Assembly: GCA_020081605.1 (NCBI GenBank)
Contig: JAHREC010000013.1
Location: forward strand, 558,001 to 622,000
Length of the DNA: 64,000 nt
DNA from: Albifimbria verrucaria
Lineage: Eukaryota; Ascomycota; Sordariomycetes; Hypocreales; Stachybotryaceae
Direction of reading: 5' to 3'
Below, piece after piece: positions 21,836 to 32,797 of the stretch. The first letter of the stretch is position 1. The number at the start of each line of letters is the position of its first letter. The notes under the pieces are model-generated. The model had not been told where the DNA came from, did not search any database, and saw only the letters and a list, made by a program, of their open reading frames with translations. The position numbers were made by a program, and so were the translations under genes.

Positions 21836-24817
21836 CTTGCTTTCGCTGGGGAAAAGAATGACTGAAAAAATCAAATAAATGAGTGGCAGGTACCAGAACG
21901 GACCCAAGAAAGAACGGATGCTTCACGAAGCTTGATGCAGAAAGGAAAGACCCCAGAGAAGACATCTCCAGCATCGACTTATATAGAATGAGAGCGACAT
22001 CTTCGCGGCTGGAGTGATTTCAGACCCAGTCTCCAGAAGCGCGTCTACAAAGTATTCCCCAAAATGAAAGCGAGATGAAAAAAATATCATCGAGGAATGC
22101 TCACCGAGCGCGTCCTCATTGTGCAGCCTTCCAGAACAGCATCGGGAGCAAAGCACCGCCCTTGTTCAGCAAATTAGCTCGATCAGCTCGGAAGAAGCCG
22201 TCAGTCTCGATCATTAGGGGCTCTGGTTCCAAACAGGGCCTCTTCAAAGTCCATTGGGGTGAGACACGATAGATTAGATAGTACGCCTGCTGGCTGAGGA
22301 TGGAAATTCTTGTAAGGAAAGCATTCCACTTCTGTTATCGACAACAGAATCTTTGCGCTTTGTGCGTTTAGATTGGCGTCTTTAGACGCGCCTCTCCCAA
22401 ATGTCCTGGGGAGATGGGCTACTGACGAAGCTGTGATGGTTCACGGGCATCCTCTGCTCAAGGTACGTGTCTTGATCAGCATTCAAATCGGCTTAACATC
22501 CGGCTCTGTAAACACATATCAATCATTAGAGCCACCAAGTCCGTCACTTGATCAGACTCTCACCAACATGATTCTTCAGATCCAGGTCCCTTCATAGCCG
22601 CACCTAGGCAAACCATCAAGATCCAGGGCATACACGATGGACGATGCCCCTGATCGGTGTCCTCTGCTGAAGTTCCTCTCCGGCCGTCCACACTTGGAAA
22701 CAGATGCCCCGCCTCCATTCCATTCATACCACGACTATGGTACTTAGCCTTCGGGCGGGCGGCAGAGCGGATTCTGCCGCGCATTGTTTGTTGACCTGAT
22801 CTGAGACCTGGGACAAATCGGTATTAGTCCAGCCCACTAGCCTTAATTTCTCAGTGAAGGCTGAAGACCACATTCGTACAGAACACTGAGGATCGTTAGA
22901 TCTCAGGGACGTGACTCCTCGTCAAAAATCGGCTAGTTGTTTGTTTCTTCATCTCACGCGTAACAATGAGCGATGTGTGATAGATCGCCCCTTTGAGGGC
23001 GGCTTCACCCGCCGGTCTACACGATCACTCCCGCCCCGTGTCGTCGAAAGGGACAATTCCTCGAAGCTCGTATAATGCGCAAGAGGTATGCCGCGTGACA
23101 CAATGTCCGCCACAGGATCAAGCAATACGCGAGATGTTCCTGTCACAGCGGGCATGACGTTGAAATGAGTGTAGCACTCGACTCAAACCCTCATCAATTA
23201 GTAAAACAGAGTGCTGCCGTCCCCTCTTCTCTGCCTTTGTTCCAATCTCACCAGAAGACCCTAGACAGCAGCTCCTGGGCCTAGAGTGTTGTTCTCGACC
23301 GTCTTCCAGGCGCGTCCTTTCCTTCTAATATTCCGGGGCATTCCAAATATCTAGATTTTCCTTGCCTTACACATCTACAGTGTTGTGGTTTCGTCCTCGA
23401 CGCGCATAGAAGGCATGTAGAGACTTCTGCTCTCAAGCTGGGTGTCCTCTTGGAGTCCTCTTGGTGTCCTTGAACTTGCCGTAGTCTTACCATCTCCCTT
23501 GAGTTCATTCAAACTGGAGAATCAGCATCCTTGGAGGGTTCTCTCGTCAGTAAATCTCCCCGTAGTCATCCGATGTTACTCCACCTTGGCAGGGTGTTGT
23601 TCCTTGGAAGCAGCTGTCATCAAGGCACCGTCGTAGTACACATGCTTCAGATTTCAGCTCAAGCTACACTAACCTGTCGTTTCGACCTAAAGTTTCATAT
23701 ACAGTTGAACCCTTACTCACGCCAAAAGAGTAAAACCATCTTCCTCGAGAAGCTGTCCCACCTGCCCGTTGTTTCATCCCTCTCCACCAAGTCATTCTCC
23801 AGTTCTTCGCAAACTAATCCTGACTCGATGGGTATGTCCGAATCACCTGATTGAGGAATAATCCAAGCTTCTCCGTAGTCCCAAACTTCCAATGCCTCAG
23901 CAGTCTTGCGCTCGGGCTTTAGGCTAGTATGGCTCATGTATCGCAAGTAAGGGTGTGATGAGCAAAGTTCCCCATTGTGTCATGTTTCTGCCGTGAAAAG
24001 TTTGTGTTCAGAAGTAAGAAACTGATTTTCCTTAAGCTTGTGTGACGCGTTTGCAAGCGGTTCTGTTCAGGGCAAACAAAATAAATGGTTTAGCAGGCAC
24101 ATCAAAGATATTTTGAGTCCAACATTTGGATATCAACATCCTCGTTACGAACCATTACTACACAGCTACCAAGATCATAACCCTAGCAATTGATTCCCAT
24201 AACTATAACCAAATATTCATCAACAAACCAACCAAGAATAGATCTTTCTTCCTATCCATCCCATCATCATCTCCAACTTTACAATATTCAGGGTCCAGGG
24301 TAGCCCCCATACAGTGACAGCTTACACGCCCGCAGCATCTGAAACAACCCTACCAACCTCTCCACAGTCCATTCCACAGTGTCGCGAACTCTCGTCATAC
24401 TCATGCCACGCAGATATCAAATCGACAAATTACAAGCATGCAAAGCAATAGCCTCGTCATTCTCTAAATACAGCTAGGCTAATCAAAGTGAGCATCCCTG
24501 GCAAGGGCTAACAAGAAACTGGGTGGATGACAAGGGCGGCGGGTAAAACGTAATAAGAAAAAGAATTCTCGCTGATACAGACCGGGAAAAATGAACGAAT
24601 AGACAGAGAGACTGAAAAATGATGCCAAGGAAAAGGAAATCACAGAAACACGGCTGATTCCATGAGAACGCCTTTGGGTTTTCCCTCCCTTTCGTGTTGC
24701 CCTTCCCTTTATCGCCAACCTTTTTGCCCAGTAAATGAACGGTTCCTGTCAAAGGTAACCTTGTATATCCTGTTTCCGTTCTTTGTACACACCTTTCCTC
24801 CTTTTACTTCTCGACAT
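21836..24817. other. Intergenic, 3 kb
   Basis: The adhesin promoter occupies the first few hundred bases. The rest, to 24817, holds only short unsupported frames on both strands. Bases 23950-24480 are A/T-rich and probably flank the 3' end of the GPI-protein gene. I see no RNA gene or element ends. Confidence 0.5.
21979..21985 (-). promoter_or_regulatory. TATA-like element before the adhesin gene
   Basis: TATATAA on the minus strand lies about 145 bases before the start codon at 21835. The position resembles that seen at the M15-like gene. No transcript data support it. Confidence 0.4.
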
Positions 24818-26039
24818 CTATAAGAACACCGCTGAGCCCAGCAGGAAGCCCACCGTGCCGACTGCCAAGCTTACGACCATGTGTCGTGCAGGCGTGAGCG
24901 TTGCTGTCGCGCTGTTGTCCACCGAGCTGCCCTGGTCCCAGGTGTTAGCTGGCCGCACGGCCTTGACCCGGATGTTGTTGACGATGCTGTCTTTGGCTTG
25001 GCTGTAGGTCTGTGGTGCAAAGTTGCACGTATCTACAATGATTTGAGCGTCTGTGGTGATATGTTAGCCAACCTGCTTTGCCGTTGATGAAAACTCATGA
25101 GTCCCGGATGCACACTTACTGTTTAGTGGATCGCCAGTCGAATCGATACAGCTCGAGCAGAGCGCCGCAACCTGGGCTACATCAAAACTCGTGTTTAGAC
25201 ACACGCACTGTTCCTCTGCCATATCGTCCACCATTGGAGTCGCCGGGGTGCCGTTGTGGGTGCCCTTTGCTCCTTGCCGCCCGTTGCCTCCATAGGAGGC
25301 GAGCTGAGAGTGTTGGACACATCTCCCAAAGTTACGGTTGTTGTGGCCGGGTTGTTGTTTGTAGATGGCTGTGGCGGTGGTGAAAATAGGGAGGGTTCGC
25401 CGGTGGTGCTAATACCTCCGTTGGCGCGACAGATGGCTGGGCTGGTACTGTCGATACATCTGGCACGTCTGGCACGTCTGGCACGCCGTCTGTGACGTCG
25501 GGGTCTGCGGAGTCTGCGGGGTCTGGAGTGACAATTGAGGGTAGTGGTGATGGTTGTCTGAAGGTTGTAGGAACTATTAGCTCGGTCGACGTCGTGGTGC
25601 GTCTGTGAGATATACGATCCACGACGATAGGGTTCAGGTGCGACAAGGTCGTCGTCGGCCTCAGGTTCAACGAGGCAGCCAGTGCCGGCGCAAATGATGT
25701 CGGAGCCGGCCGTATCACGGTAAAGTTCCTCCTCTGAAGCCTGTCATCGTCCCTGATCGGCCGGTGCGGCGTCTGTCCCACGGCGGGCGGCGCCCTGGCA
25801 CCAACCTTTGGCTCGACGGCCAGCTTGGGCACCCATTCCCTCGTTCCTAGGTTCTGCTCATGCTCCATGGCCCTCCGCCGCCTCACTCGGCTATGCACAT
25901 CGCACAGCGCCGTGAGCTCGACCATCGGGCCGCAGATGGTCGCGCACTGGATGGGAATGGCATCGGGCGGCAAGCCGTCGCTGGTCACGACAGACGCCAG
26001 GCCAGCGAAGACGGCCAAGCTGGCGTAATTGGCCCTCAT
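24818..26039 (-). CDS. GPI-anchored Thr/Pro-rich cell-surface protein
   Basis: Exon 1 is 26039-25120 and exon 2 is 25050-24818 (minus), with a GT...AG intron of 69 bases. It has a signal peptide (MRANYASLAVFAGLASVVTS), then CATICGPMVELTALCD, a basic spacer, a long Thr/Pro/Ser region with PDVPDVPDV, and a second Cys cluster EEQCVCLNTSFDVAQ followed by CSSC. Exon 2 ends in a hydrophobic tail (VVSLAVGTVGFLLGSAVFL) directly before the stop, typical of a GPI-attachment signal. The two Cys clusters framing a low-complexity stretch fit fungal GPI-anchored serine/threonine-rich wall proteins. The frame is lost twice, near 25410-25440 and near 25250-25290; two added bases give 384 residues. No enzymatic function is apparent; role in wall or adhesion is inference. 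Confidence 0.72.
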
Positions 26040-27619
26040 CGTTGGGAGGGTCTCGAAACTTGGTCTCCCAGGGTCCGGCGGTTAAAAATGGTGAAATCGA
26101 CGAAAGAAAGTCCGTCGCGCGCTCGTCTGCCGAGCTCGTCGAATCGACAGCGTCCTCGTCGTAGATTCCCCTTCGTCTCTTGATACTGTGATGTTTCCGT
26201 TGTAGATTCCCGTTCCAAATTTGCTAGTCCTTCCTTTCCGACTTCCAACTTAATCCTTAGCGAATGACTGTCCTCAAGGGATTTTAGAATCGCCCTTCTT
26301 CAGTTAAGAGAAAGGGAAAGCGTGTAAAAGAACGAGAGAACTGGATTCGATGTCTGCTGAGAGCAAGGCACGGGCAGGAAACACCTGCTCGCAACGGCTG
26401 TATCGCAAAACGCTTGGGAATAAAACGAACAGTGGTTTAGGTTGAAGCAAAAGGAAAGCCTCGAGATGTTCGACAGGCAGAGTATGATTGACCTTTCCCC
26501 AAAGACGGACGACCCTCAACGGCAATGCAGAGGAAGGGCCTCCTCGTTGTGCTTGGCCCGCCCCTCCCTGTATCCGGTTCCCGTCCCTGGCCTGCTCCCT
26601 CCACCATGAAACGTGCAAAGGGCCAACCTCACATATTCACGACGACGATGGTTAAGCCATCCATCCGTGCGCCCGGGATGCGGGTTCGCACCCACAGCGC
26701 AGGGTCCGGCAAATCAGCGAAGCGAGCGTCCCCCGTCTCCCCTTGGTGCAAGCTCCTGTGGCGTTGCGATTGGAAGGGGAGGGCCCGCGCCGACCGAATG
26801 GGCGATTGCACCGAAGGCAGAAGAAGTGTTCTGTGTCGAGGTCTTCTGGGCTTGGCGCGTGTTTAGGCCGGCCCTGGCTGAGACCGTCGTGGATGGGATG
26901 TGAAACACTTACAACGTGAGCCCCTTGGCCACCACCCACCTCGTACCAATCAACGTCGCCAACCCGCCTGGGTCTCGCGTCTCAGCTTCATCTCAAAACT
27001 CGTCATCTTTCGAGGAACCTGATGTTGTTGGTCAGACTGGAGGGGCCATGGAGGATGACTTCCGTGGAATATCCTGGCAGCATATGAGAGAGGGAGGTGT
27101 CGTTGGAAGCAATGCTGATGTGTAAGTCAGGTCCCGTGACCTGGTCCTAATGTGACTTGATGTTTGTACCTGGCATGAAAGTCACCTCAAGTCAACTTAA
27201 CTCAGCTCAACTCAACTCAACCCAACCCAACCCTGTCCACTGCTACTCACATGTAACCAATTGCAGCAGCACCATCAGACCAAAATCTCAAGAGTCACAT
27301 AATGTTGGCCATAAAAATCATCATTCCTTGTCAATGAATTAGAAATTGTTCTAAGCCGTTGATGTATCTATATAGTTTGGGAATATTGATCCTCCTCTTA
27401 ATTCATTCGCCATGCCAATACATCTGTCTGCCTGCCTGCCTATGCTTCATGAGCCCACCATCAGAGAATTCTGTCTTTCATGCCTATTAAAAAGTACTAA
27501 TCTTTCTTTTTTTTTACTCCAAGAAAAAAAGACCAAGTGGTCGGTGGCACTTCGTCACGGGTGTCAACGAGGTGTCCCTCCTTGGAAAGCCTCCTTTTCT
27601 AAATCGGGTCACCCAAGCT
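26040..27619. other. Intergenic with a CTCAA microsatellite
   Basis: About 1.6 kb between the GPI-protein start codon and the UGDH stop codon, both genes on the minus strand. Frames at 26525-26903 occur on both strands with no motif. A pentamer repeat lies at 27196-27233. Pyrimidine and poly-T tracts near 27500 are in the 3' flank of UGDH. Confidence 0.5.
27196..27233. repeat. Pentanucleotide microsatellite (CTCAA / CCCAA)
   Basis: Seven or so copies of a CTCAA-type unit that drifts to CCCAA at its right end. Confidence 0.85.
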
Positions 27620-29766
27620 TTAGAAACGGTGCTGACGGCCAACGCTCTCGACCCTCACGCCGAGCTCCTGCATCGAGCGGGAGTCGATCACGCCACGGCC
27701 ATCAAAGACCCACTTGGGCTTGGCCATGGTGCTGGCGATGCGGACCCAGTCGACGCGCTCCTTGGGCTTGTACTCCTCAGCGCTGCCCATGCCGGTAGCG
27801 AAGCCGGTCTTCTTGGCCTCGCGCTCCTGCTCACAATCGGGGCAGGAAGCGTCGCAGTCGGGCTCCTCGTTGAAGCGGCCGAGGGGTCGCTAGACTTCTC
27901 CTCGGGGCGCTGGACCAGGTGCTTGTGCAGGGCAAGCAGGTCATTCTCCGAGGGGTGGACGACTCGAAGGGGCGGGGATCCGACTTGGGGTTGGGCTTGC
28001 GGCCGATCATCTTGGGAGCCTCGCCGGCAGCGGGGCGGGCGCAGGCTTGGGGCGGGGTGTTGCGGAACTCGTCGAACTCGGTAGCAATGACAATGGCAGT
28101 GCTGCCGTCGCAGGCGTCGTAGGCGTTGCCGTAGACGGTGACCTGAGCGGCGGCCTCGGCGCCCAGAAGGGCCCTGACCTCCTCCTTGACAACCAGAGGG
28201 TTGCAGCAGGGGTCGAAGACGGCGATCTGGCGGGGCGCTCCTCGAGGAGGGTCTTGATCATCTCCAGGGCGGGGCCTCACGGGTGTCGGAGGTGTTCTTC
28301 TTGAAGGCGTAGCCGAGGATGGTGACCTTCTTGCCGACGAGGGTGTTGTTCAGGCACTTGATGACACGGTTGGTGAAGCGGTCACGGGCGTACTCGTTCA
28401 TCTTGACGACCTGGCGCCAGTACTCGCCAACCTCGGGCAGGCCCATAGTGTCGGCCAGGTAGACGAGGTTGAGGACATCCTTCTTGAAGCAGCTGCCACC
28501 GAAACCGATACCAGCGACGAGGAACTTGTTGCCGATACGGGGTCGACACCGATGGCACGGGCGACCTCGTCGACATCGGCGCCGGTCTGCTCACAGACAG
28601 CGGAGATGGAGTTGATGGAGGAGATACGCTGGGCCAGCATGGAGTTGGCGACCAGCTTGGCCAGCTCGGAAGACCAGACATTGGTGGTCAGGATGCGCTC
28701 GCGAGGAACCCAAGCGGCGTAGACATCAACGAGGGCCTCGGCGGCCTTCTTGCCCGAGGGGTAGGGGCAGAACCGATGAGAATACGATCGGGGTAGAGCA
28801 AGTCATTGACGGCGGTACCGGCGGCCAAGAACTCGGGGTTGGACAGGATCTCGAACTGAACACCGGGGCGGTGGACGGCAAGCTACGGCATCGGAGGGTT
28901 AGCAGGGGAGGGTCGCTTGCAGCTTGGCAAAGTGCCAGGGTATGTTTTTTTTTCTTTATTTCCTTGTCGGGTAGGTGGGAGGGAAGCGGTGTGAACTCAC
29001 GGTATCAGCAACCAGCTGAGCTGTGCGGCAGGGGACGGTGCTCTTCTCGACAATGATGGCACCCTCGCGGGCGTGCTGGGCGACAACACCGGTGACGGCC
29101 TCGAAGGCGGTCATATCGGTGGCGCTGCCAGCACCGACACCACGGTACTTGGTAGGGGTGTTGACAGCGATGAGGACGACATCGGCAGCAGCAATGCTCT
29201 CGGCAACGGCGGTGGTGAAGAAGAGGTTGGCGGGACGGGCAGGGACGGACAGCTTGTCGCCGGTGTCGTCGATGTCGCTCAGGACGGTGGTCTCGCGGGC
29301 ACCATCACGGGCGACACGAACAATGTCGTGCAGGCCAGGCTCGTAGATGGGAGGGTGGTGCGAGTTCCAGCGACGGATGCGGTTCTCGTCGCGGTCGACG
29401 ACGGTAACCTTGATGTGGGGGTTCTGGAAGGCAACGACGGCAGCGGTAGGTCCACCTAAGCGAACGAGCAGTTAGAGCTTGTGCCGTGTCGAGGGTTTGC
29501 GCAGTAGCCGAGACATGAGAAGGAGGCCATCTCGTCTCTCGCAGAAGCAAAGAGGAGCAGGGAGAGGGCCCAGGCTAGATATGTAGAGCATGTGAAGGGA
29601 GGGAGCGAGCAAGCAAGCAAGGAAACGTACCGACGTAACCGGCGCCAACGCAGCAGATGTTGCGGATCTTGATGTCGCCAGCAAATTGACCGTTGGGCTT
29701 CTCGGACGAGCCATTGAGGCCAAGGCTCTTGACAGAGTCCATGACAGTCTGAGGAATGGAAGACAT
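27620..29766 (-). CDS. UDP-glucose 6-dehydrogenase
   Basis: Oxidises UDP-glucose to UDP-glucuronate with two NAD+, in the cytosol. Exons are 29766-29631, 29455-29001 and 28882-27620 (minus). The NAD-binding Rossmann start is [19 protein letters not shown], followed by [31 protein letters not shown] and the catalytic Cys in [33 protein letters not shown] and a C-terminal [13 protein letters not shown] are also family marks. Six single-base losses break exon 3: G runs 28758-28761, 28539-28542, 28271-28274, 28232-28235, 27952-27955 and 27883-27886. One base at each gives 619 residues. That is longer than typical bacterial or animal enzymes because of an N-terminal tail and an insert before the C-terminus with CDASCPDC. 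An essential-type enzyme with six lesions in a conserved frame argues for assembly error, not pseudogene. Confidence 0.92.
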
Positions 29767-30110
29767 GTTGTGTCGTGTTATTCGGCGCAAGGAGGGGCTC
29801 TCGCTCTCTTTCTCTCGTCTCAAGAAACAAGGCACAGGTGCTCAACCAGGACAATGCGCTAGGGAGCAAGCAACAAGCAAAGGAATGATGCCTAAAGGGA
29901 GGGAGGGAAGAAGAACAGGGCCGGAGGGTGAGGATGAGGACGGGAGGGAAAAGGAAAGAAAGGCGTTTTGCGTGTGCAAGGCTACAACGCAAGGACGAGG
30001 AAGCAAATCACGGGAAGGCCGAAAAAGGGGTCAGAGGCAGAGAGACAAGACAAGGAAGGTAAGGCAAGGAAGACAAGGCAAAAAGCAAGGCTTCGCGGGC
30101 CGGGATTGGG

Positions 30111-30221
30111 GACGTGGACGTGGATGTGGATGTGGATTGGGGATGGGGATGGGGATAGGATGGGGATGGGACGGATGGGATAGGATAGGATAGGATGGGA
30201 TGGGATGGATGGATGGGGATG
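30111..30221 (+). repeat. G-rich minisatellite (GGATG / GGGGAT / GGATA)
   Basis: About 110 bases made of drifting five- and six-base units (GTGGAT, GGGGAT, AGGAT, GGGAT). The plus strand has several runs of four G spaced by two or three bases, so it could fold as a G-quadruplex. Confidence 0.85.
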
Positions 30222-30336
30222 ATTGATTATCAGCCTCCAAGTCCGTTCGTTCGTCGGCCGAATTTACCTTTGGGTCGTTGCCAGGCGCAGTCTTACAGTG
30301 GCTGCCACAGGCCACCACAGGTCACAATCACAAGCA

Positions 30337-30390
30337 TTAGTACTAAGGCACAGGCACAGACAGGCACAGGCACAGCACAGCGCTGCACAG
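30337..30390 (+). repeat. CACAGG-type short repeat
   Basis: Several copies of GGCACA/CAGGCA-type units in about 50 bases, slightly degenerate. Confidence 0.7.
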
Positions 30391-31123
30391 AACAGGAACA
30401 GTGGGCCTGATGTACCGGTACTTCCACGCCAGGGCCCCGTAGAAAATAGGGAAGTGGGATGCAATTGCGATGGCAATGCGATGCGATGCGCCGTTGTCAG
30501 AGGGTGCCCACCCCACCAACCCCCATCGCGCTACGCTTTCCTACTAGCCTACTAACGCTATAGCCACTGTGCTATGTATACCGCGCTGTGCTGCGCTGCG
30601 CTGTGCTTGCTGCACTACGCTGACTCCAGCACCCGCTGAACTGGACTGGCTCGACGAGACCCCAGGCGGTGAGAGCCAACCAGGCCACTCAAGCGGGTGT
30701 CGCCTGTGTCCCTTTTTCGCCTTTATTTCCATTCCAGGGGTGGTCTCTTTGGCTCCTCAGTTTCTAGCCTACCGACTCAGGTACCTACCCAAGGTAGCTT
30801 GGCACTATCGCCAACCATACATGATTTTCTTGGGCATATTTTCCCTTCCCTTGTTCTTCATTCTTTTCCCTAAATCCTTAGCGTAGCGCGACCTGCCCCT
30901 CAGCCCCCTCCCTCCTAAGCTTCCCCAAGCTCGGGGCATCGTTCCCCTTATCAAAAGACACCTTACCCTTCGATGCTGTGGTTCCCTTGGCGGCTCTTCC
31001 ATTCGTCCAGCGCCGCTGGTTCAGCCAAACCCCTGGCCGCGGTGTGCGACCACGCCACTTTGAGCTGGCTCGCCCGGTAAGCGGGATGTGCAACGCTACT
31101 TGTCTGTGTGCTGCCTCGTTAGC

Positions 31124-31149
31124 GGGCTGGGCTGGGCTGGGCTGGGCTG
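31124..31149 (+). repeat. GGGCT pentamer repeat
   Basis: Five consecutive copies of the pentamer GGGCT. Confidence 0.85.
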
Positions 31150-32571
31150 TGATAGCCATGGTGGTTGGCGGTGACCTGCCTGGGCATGGACACCACGTCT
31201 TTTAGGCCAATGCAGATACTTACAGGGCCCTCGGGGAAAGACGGTTCTCGTGCTGGTTGCACAGGGACAGATGTAAGGTCAGAAAGATACCTACTAATGT
31301 AAGGTACAGGTACGCGCTGATAGCCGGCGGGTTCGGTAACTTGGAAACAAAATGGATGGACCCTCCTCATGCAACTGCGCTGCACTAGGTAAGGTACAGT
31401 ACAGCACTGCATCTGCCACATCTGCCAACGCCGAATCCCGTGTCTGCTGCAACATGCAAGCTGCAACCACCACCTCGTAAGAGCTAGATCTGACTTCAAT
31501 TTTGTTTTTCCATTTGCCTCTTTTTCTATCCCGTCTCTCTTCTTTGTGCTTTCTCTAGTCTCTGCTGTATAAACTTCAATTAAATACCCTTACGCCGGGC
31601 TGTGCGAGCTAGCCAACTCAATTAAAAGCCTCGCTCACTCAGCTTACTCTTCCTTGATATCGTTGCCTCCCTATCATCTAACCCTTCGATCCATGGGCGT
31701 GAATAACTAGTCCCTCCCCTAACTGACTAATGTCACTGTACTTTTGTTATTTTTTTCTTTCCGGGGCTTTCCACTTTAGTAATGACGTGATGTGGAGAGC
31801 GCGCTCCCAAATGGCTCCTTGGGATTGCAACGGACCCTCCTACTCTAACCACCTGTTCCTGGCGCCGTTTTGTATCCGTACCTTGCGGCTGTTGGGAACC
31901 CATAGGCTGACGAATCCCCACGATAGTCTCTATTCTTCACCGGACCGTCATTAGAGTACGCGCAAGCTCTTGTTCATGCTTGGTCCCTTGTGCTTGCTTG
32001 TATCTACTCCGTTGGTCTAGCCTCCGGTCTGCCTCTGCCTTCTCAACACCACCGCTCCCGGGTAGCAGCACCATGACAAGGCACTCAAATCTCCTGACAA
32101 ATGGCATGCTCGCTGGAGCGTCTTGGCATCTGGGCCGTTTGCCAAGAACAGAAATTCTCAACCAAACAGGGAATCGAGCAGCCCATGGGAAATGAAGGAT
32201 CCAAAAGTCACTCACACCCCTAGTCGCTTGGCTGGCTTGGCCTCCCTTATCGCCAGACTGCGGCTATTTTCCCGTCAGCCTTGGCACCGTCGGGAGAGCA
32301 ACCCCTGACCTTGGCCTGTGCCGGGCCAAGACCTCGCCATCATGCGGCCGAGTCGGATGTGCGTGCCATATGCAAGCGCACGAGCTTCTGGGTGAAGCCA
32401 CACGTGCGGTGTAGAAACCAGCCGGCCAAAATCGGCGGTCAATCCTTAGCTGCCTTGCCCTTCAGCATCTTGCGCGATGTAACCTGAGTGAAACCACGTT
32501 ACCCGGAGCCTGCTATTCAGACACAAAATCTCAAGCCAGCATTTGATTGGTGAAGCTAAAGAGAACTAATG

Positions 32572-32630
32572 ACCCATCCAAGACTAAACCAATCCAAGCC
32601 TACAGATATAAACCCATCCAAGTCTAAACC
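32572..32630 (+). repeat. Short direct repeat near the tRNA
   Basis: Two 19-base copies beginning at 32572 and 32612, differing at one position, with a partial third copy between them. They lie about 90 bases upstream of the tRNA gene. Confidence 0.7.
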
Positions 32631-32716
32631 CACACAACGTATTAGCTATAGATTTTAACAACTCTCCACATTCCAAGTCCCATCGCACTACATCATGAGC
32701 GACTGACTAACCACCT

Positions 32717-32788
32717 GGTCGCATGGCCCAATGGCAAGGCGTCTGACTACGAATCAGGAGATTGTGGGTTCGATCCCCACTGTGACCT
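32717..32788 (+). tRNA. tRNA-Arg (anticodon ACG)
   Basis: A 72-base cloverleaf. The acceptor arms GGTCGCA and TGTGACC pair, with one G-T. The D arm has GCC/GGC. The anticodon stem TCTGA/TCAGG holds loop CTACGAA, so the anticodon is ACG, reading Arg CGU (and CGC/CGA after A-to-I editing). The T arm GTGGG-TTCGATC-CCCAC is perfect, and its loop with flanks forms the B box. It has no intron and no encoded CCA, as expected in a eukaryote. A T run follows as Pol III terminator. Confidence 0.95.
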
Positions 32789-32792
32789 TATC

Positions 32793-32797
32793 TTTTT
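32793..32797 (+). terminator. RNA polymerase III terminator of tRNA-Arg
   Basis: Five consecutive T residues, four bases beyond the tRNA 3' end. Confidence 0.85.

Larger units (their letters stand above)
29767..32716. other. UGDH promoter region and intergenic, with minisatellites
   Basis: About 2.9 kb. The proximal 300 bases are purine-rich on the plus strand and form the UGDH promoter and leader. Three simple-repeat tracts follow (30111-30221, 30337-30390, 31124-31149). Frames up to about 145 codons here are made by these repeats and are not called. Bases 31500-32700 contain nothing I can identify except a short direct repeat just before the tRNA. Confidence 0.55.

Noticed and set aside
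27412..28304. Plus-strand frames over UGDH
   Set aside because: Antisense to a conserved enzyme; no start context, motif or splice support.
27620..28882. Pseudogene call for UGDH and the other broken genes
   Set aside because: Every lesion is a one-base loss, mostly in a homopolymer, conserved motifs are intact on both sides and the pattern affects essential genes genome-style; sequencing error explains it better.
29756..30193. 145-codon plus-strand frame upstream of UGDH
   Set aside because: Made of purine-rich promoter sequence and a minisatellite; Arg/Lys/Gly low complexity.
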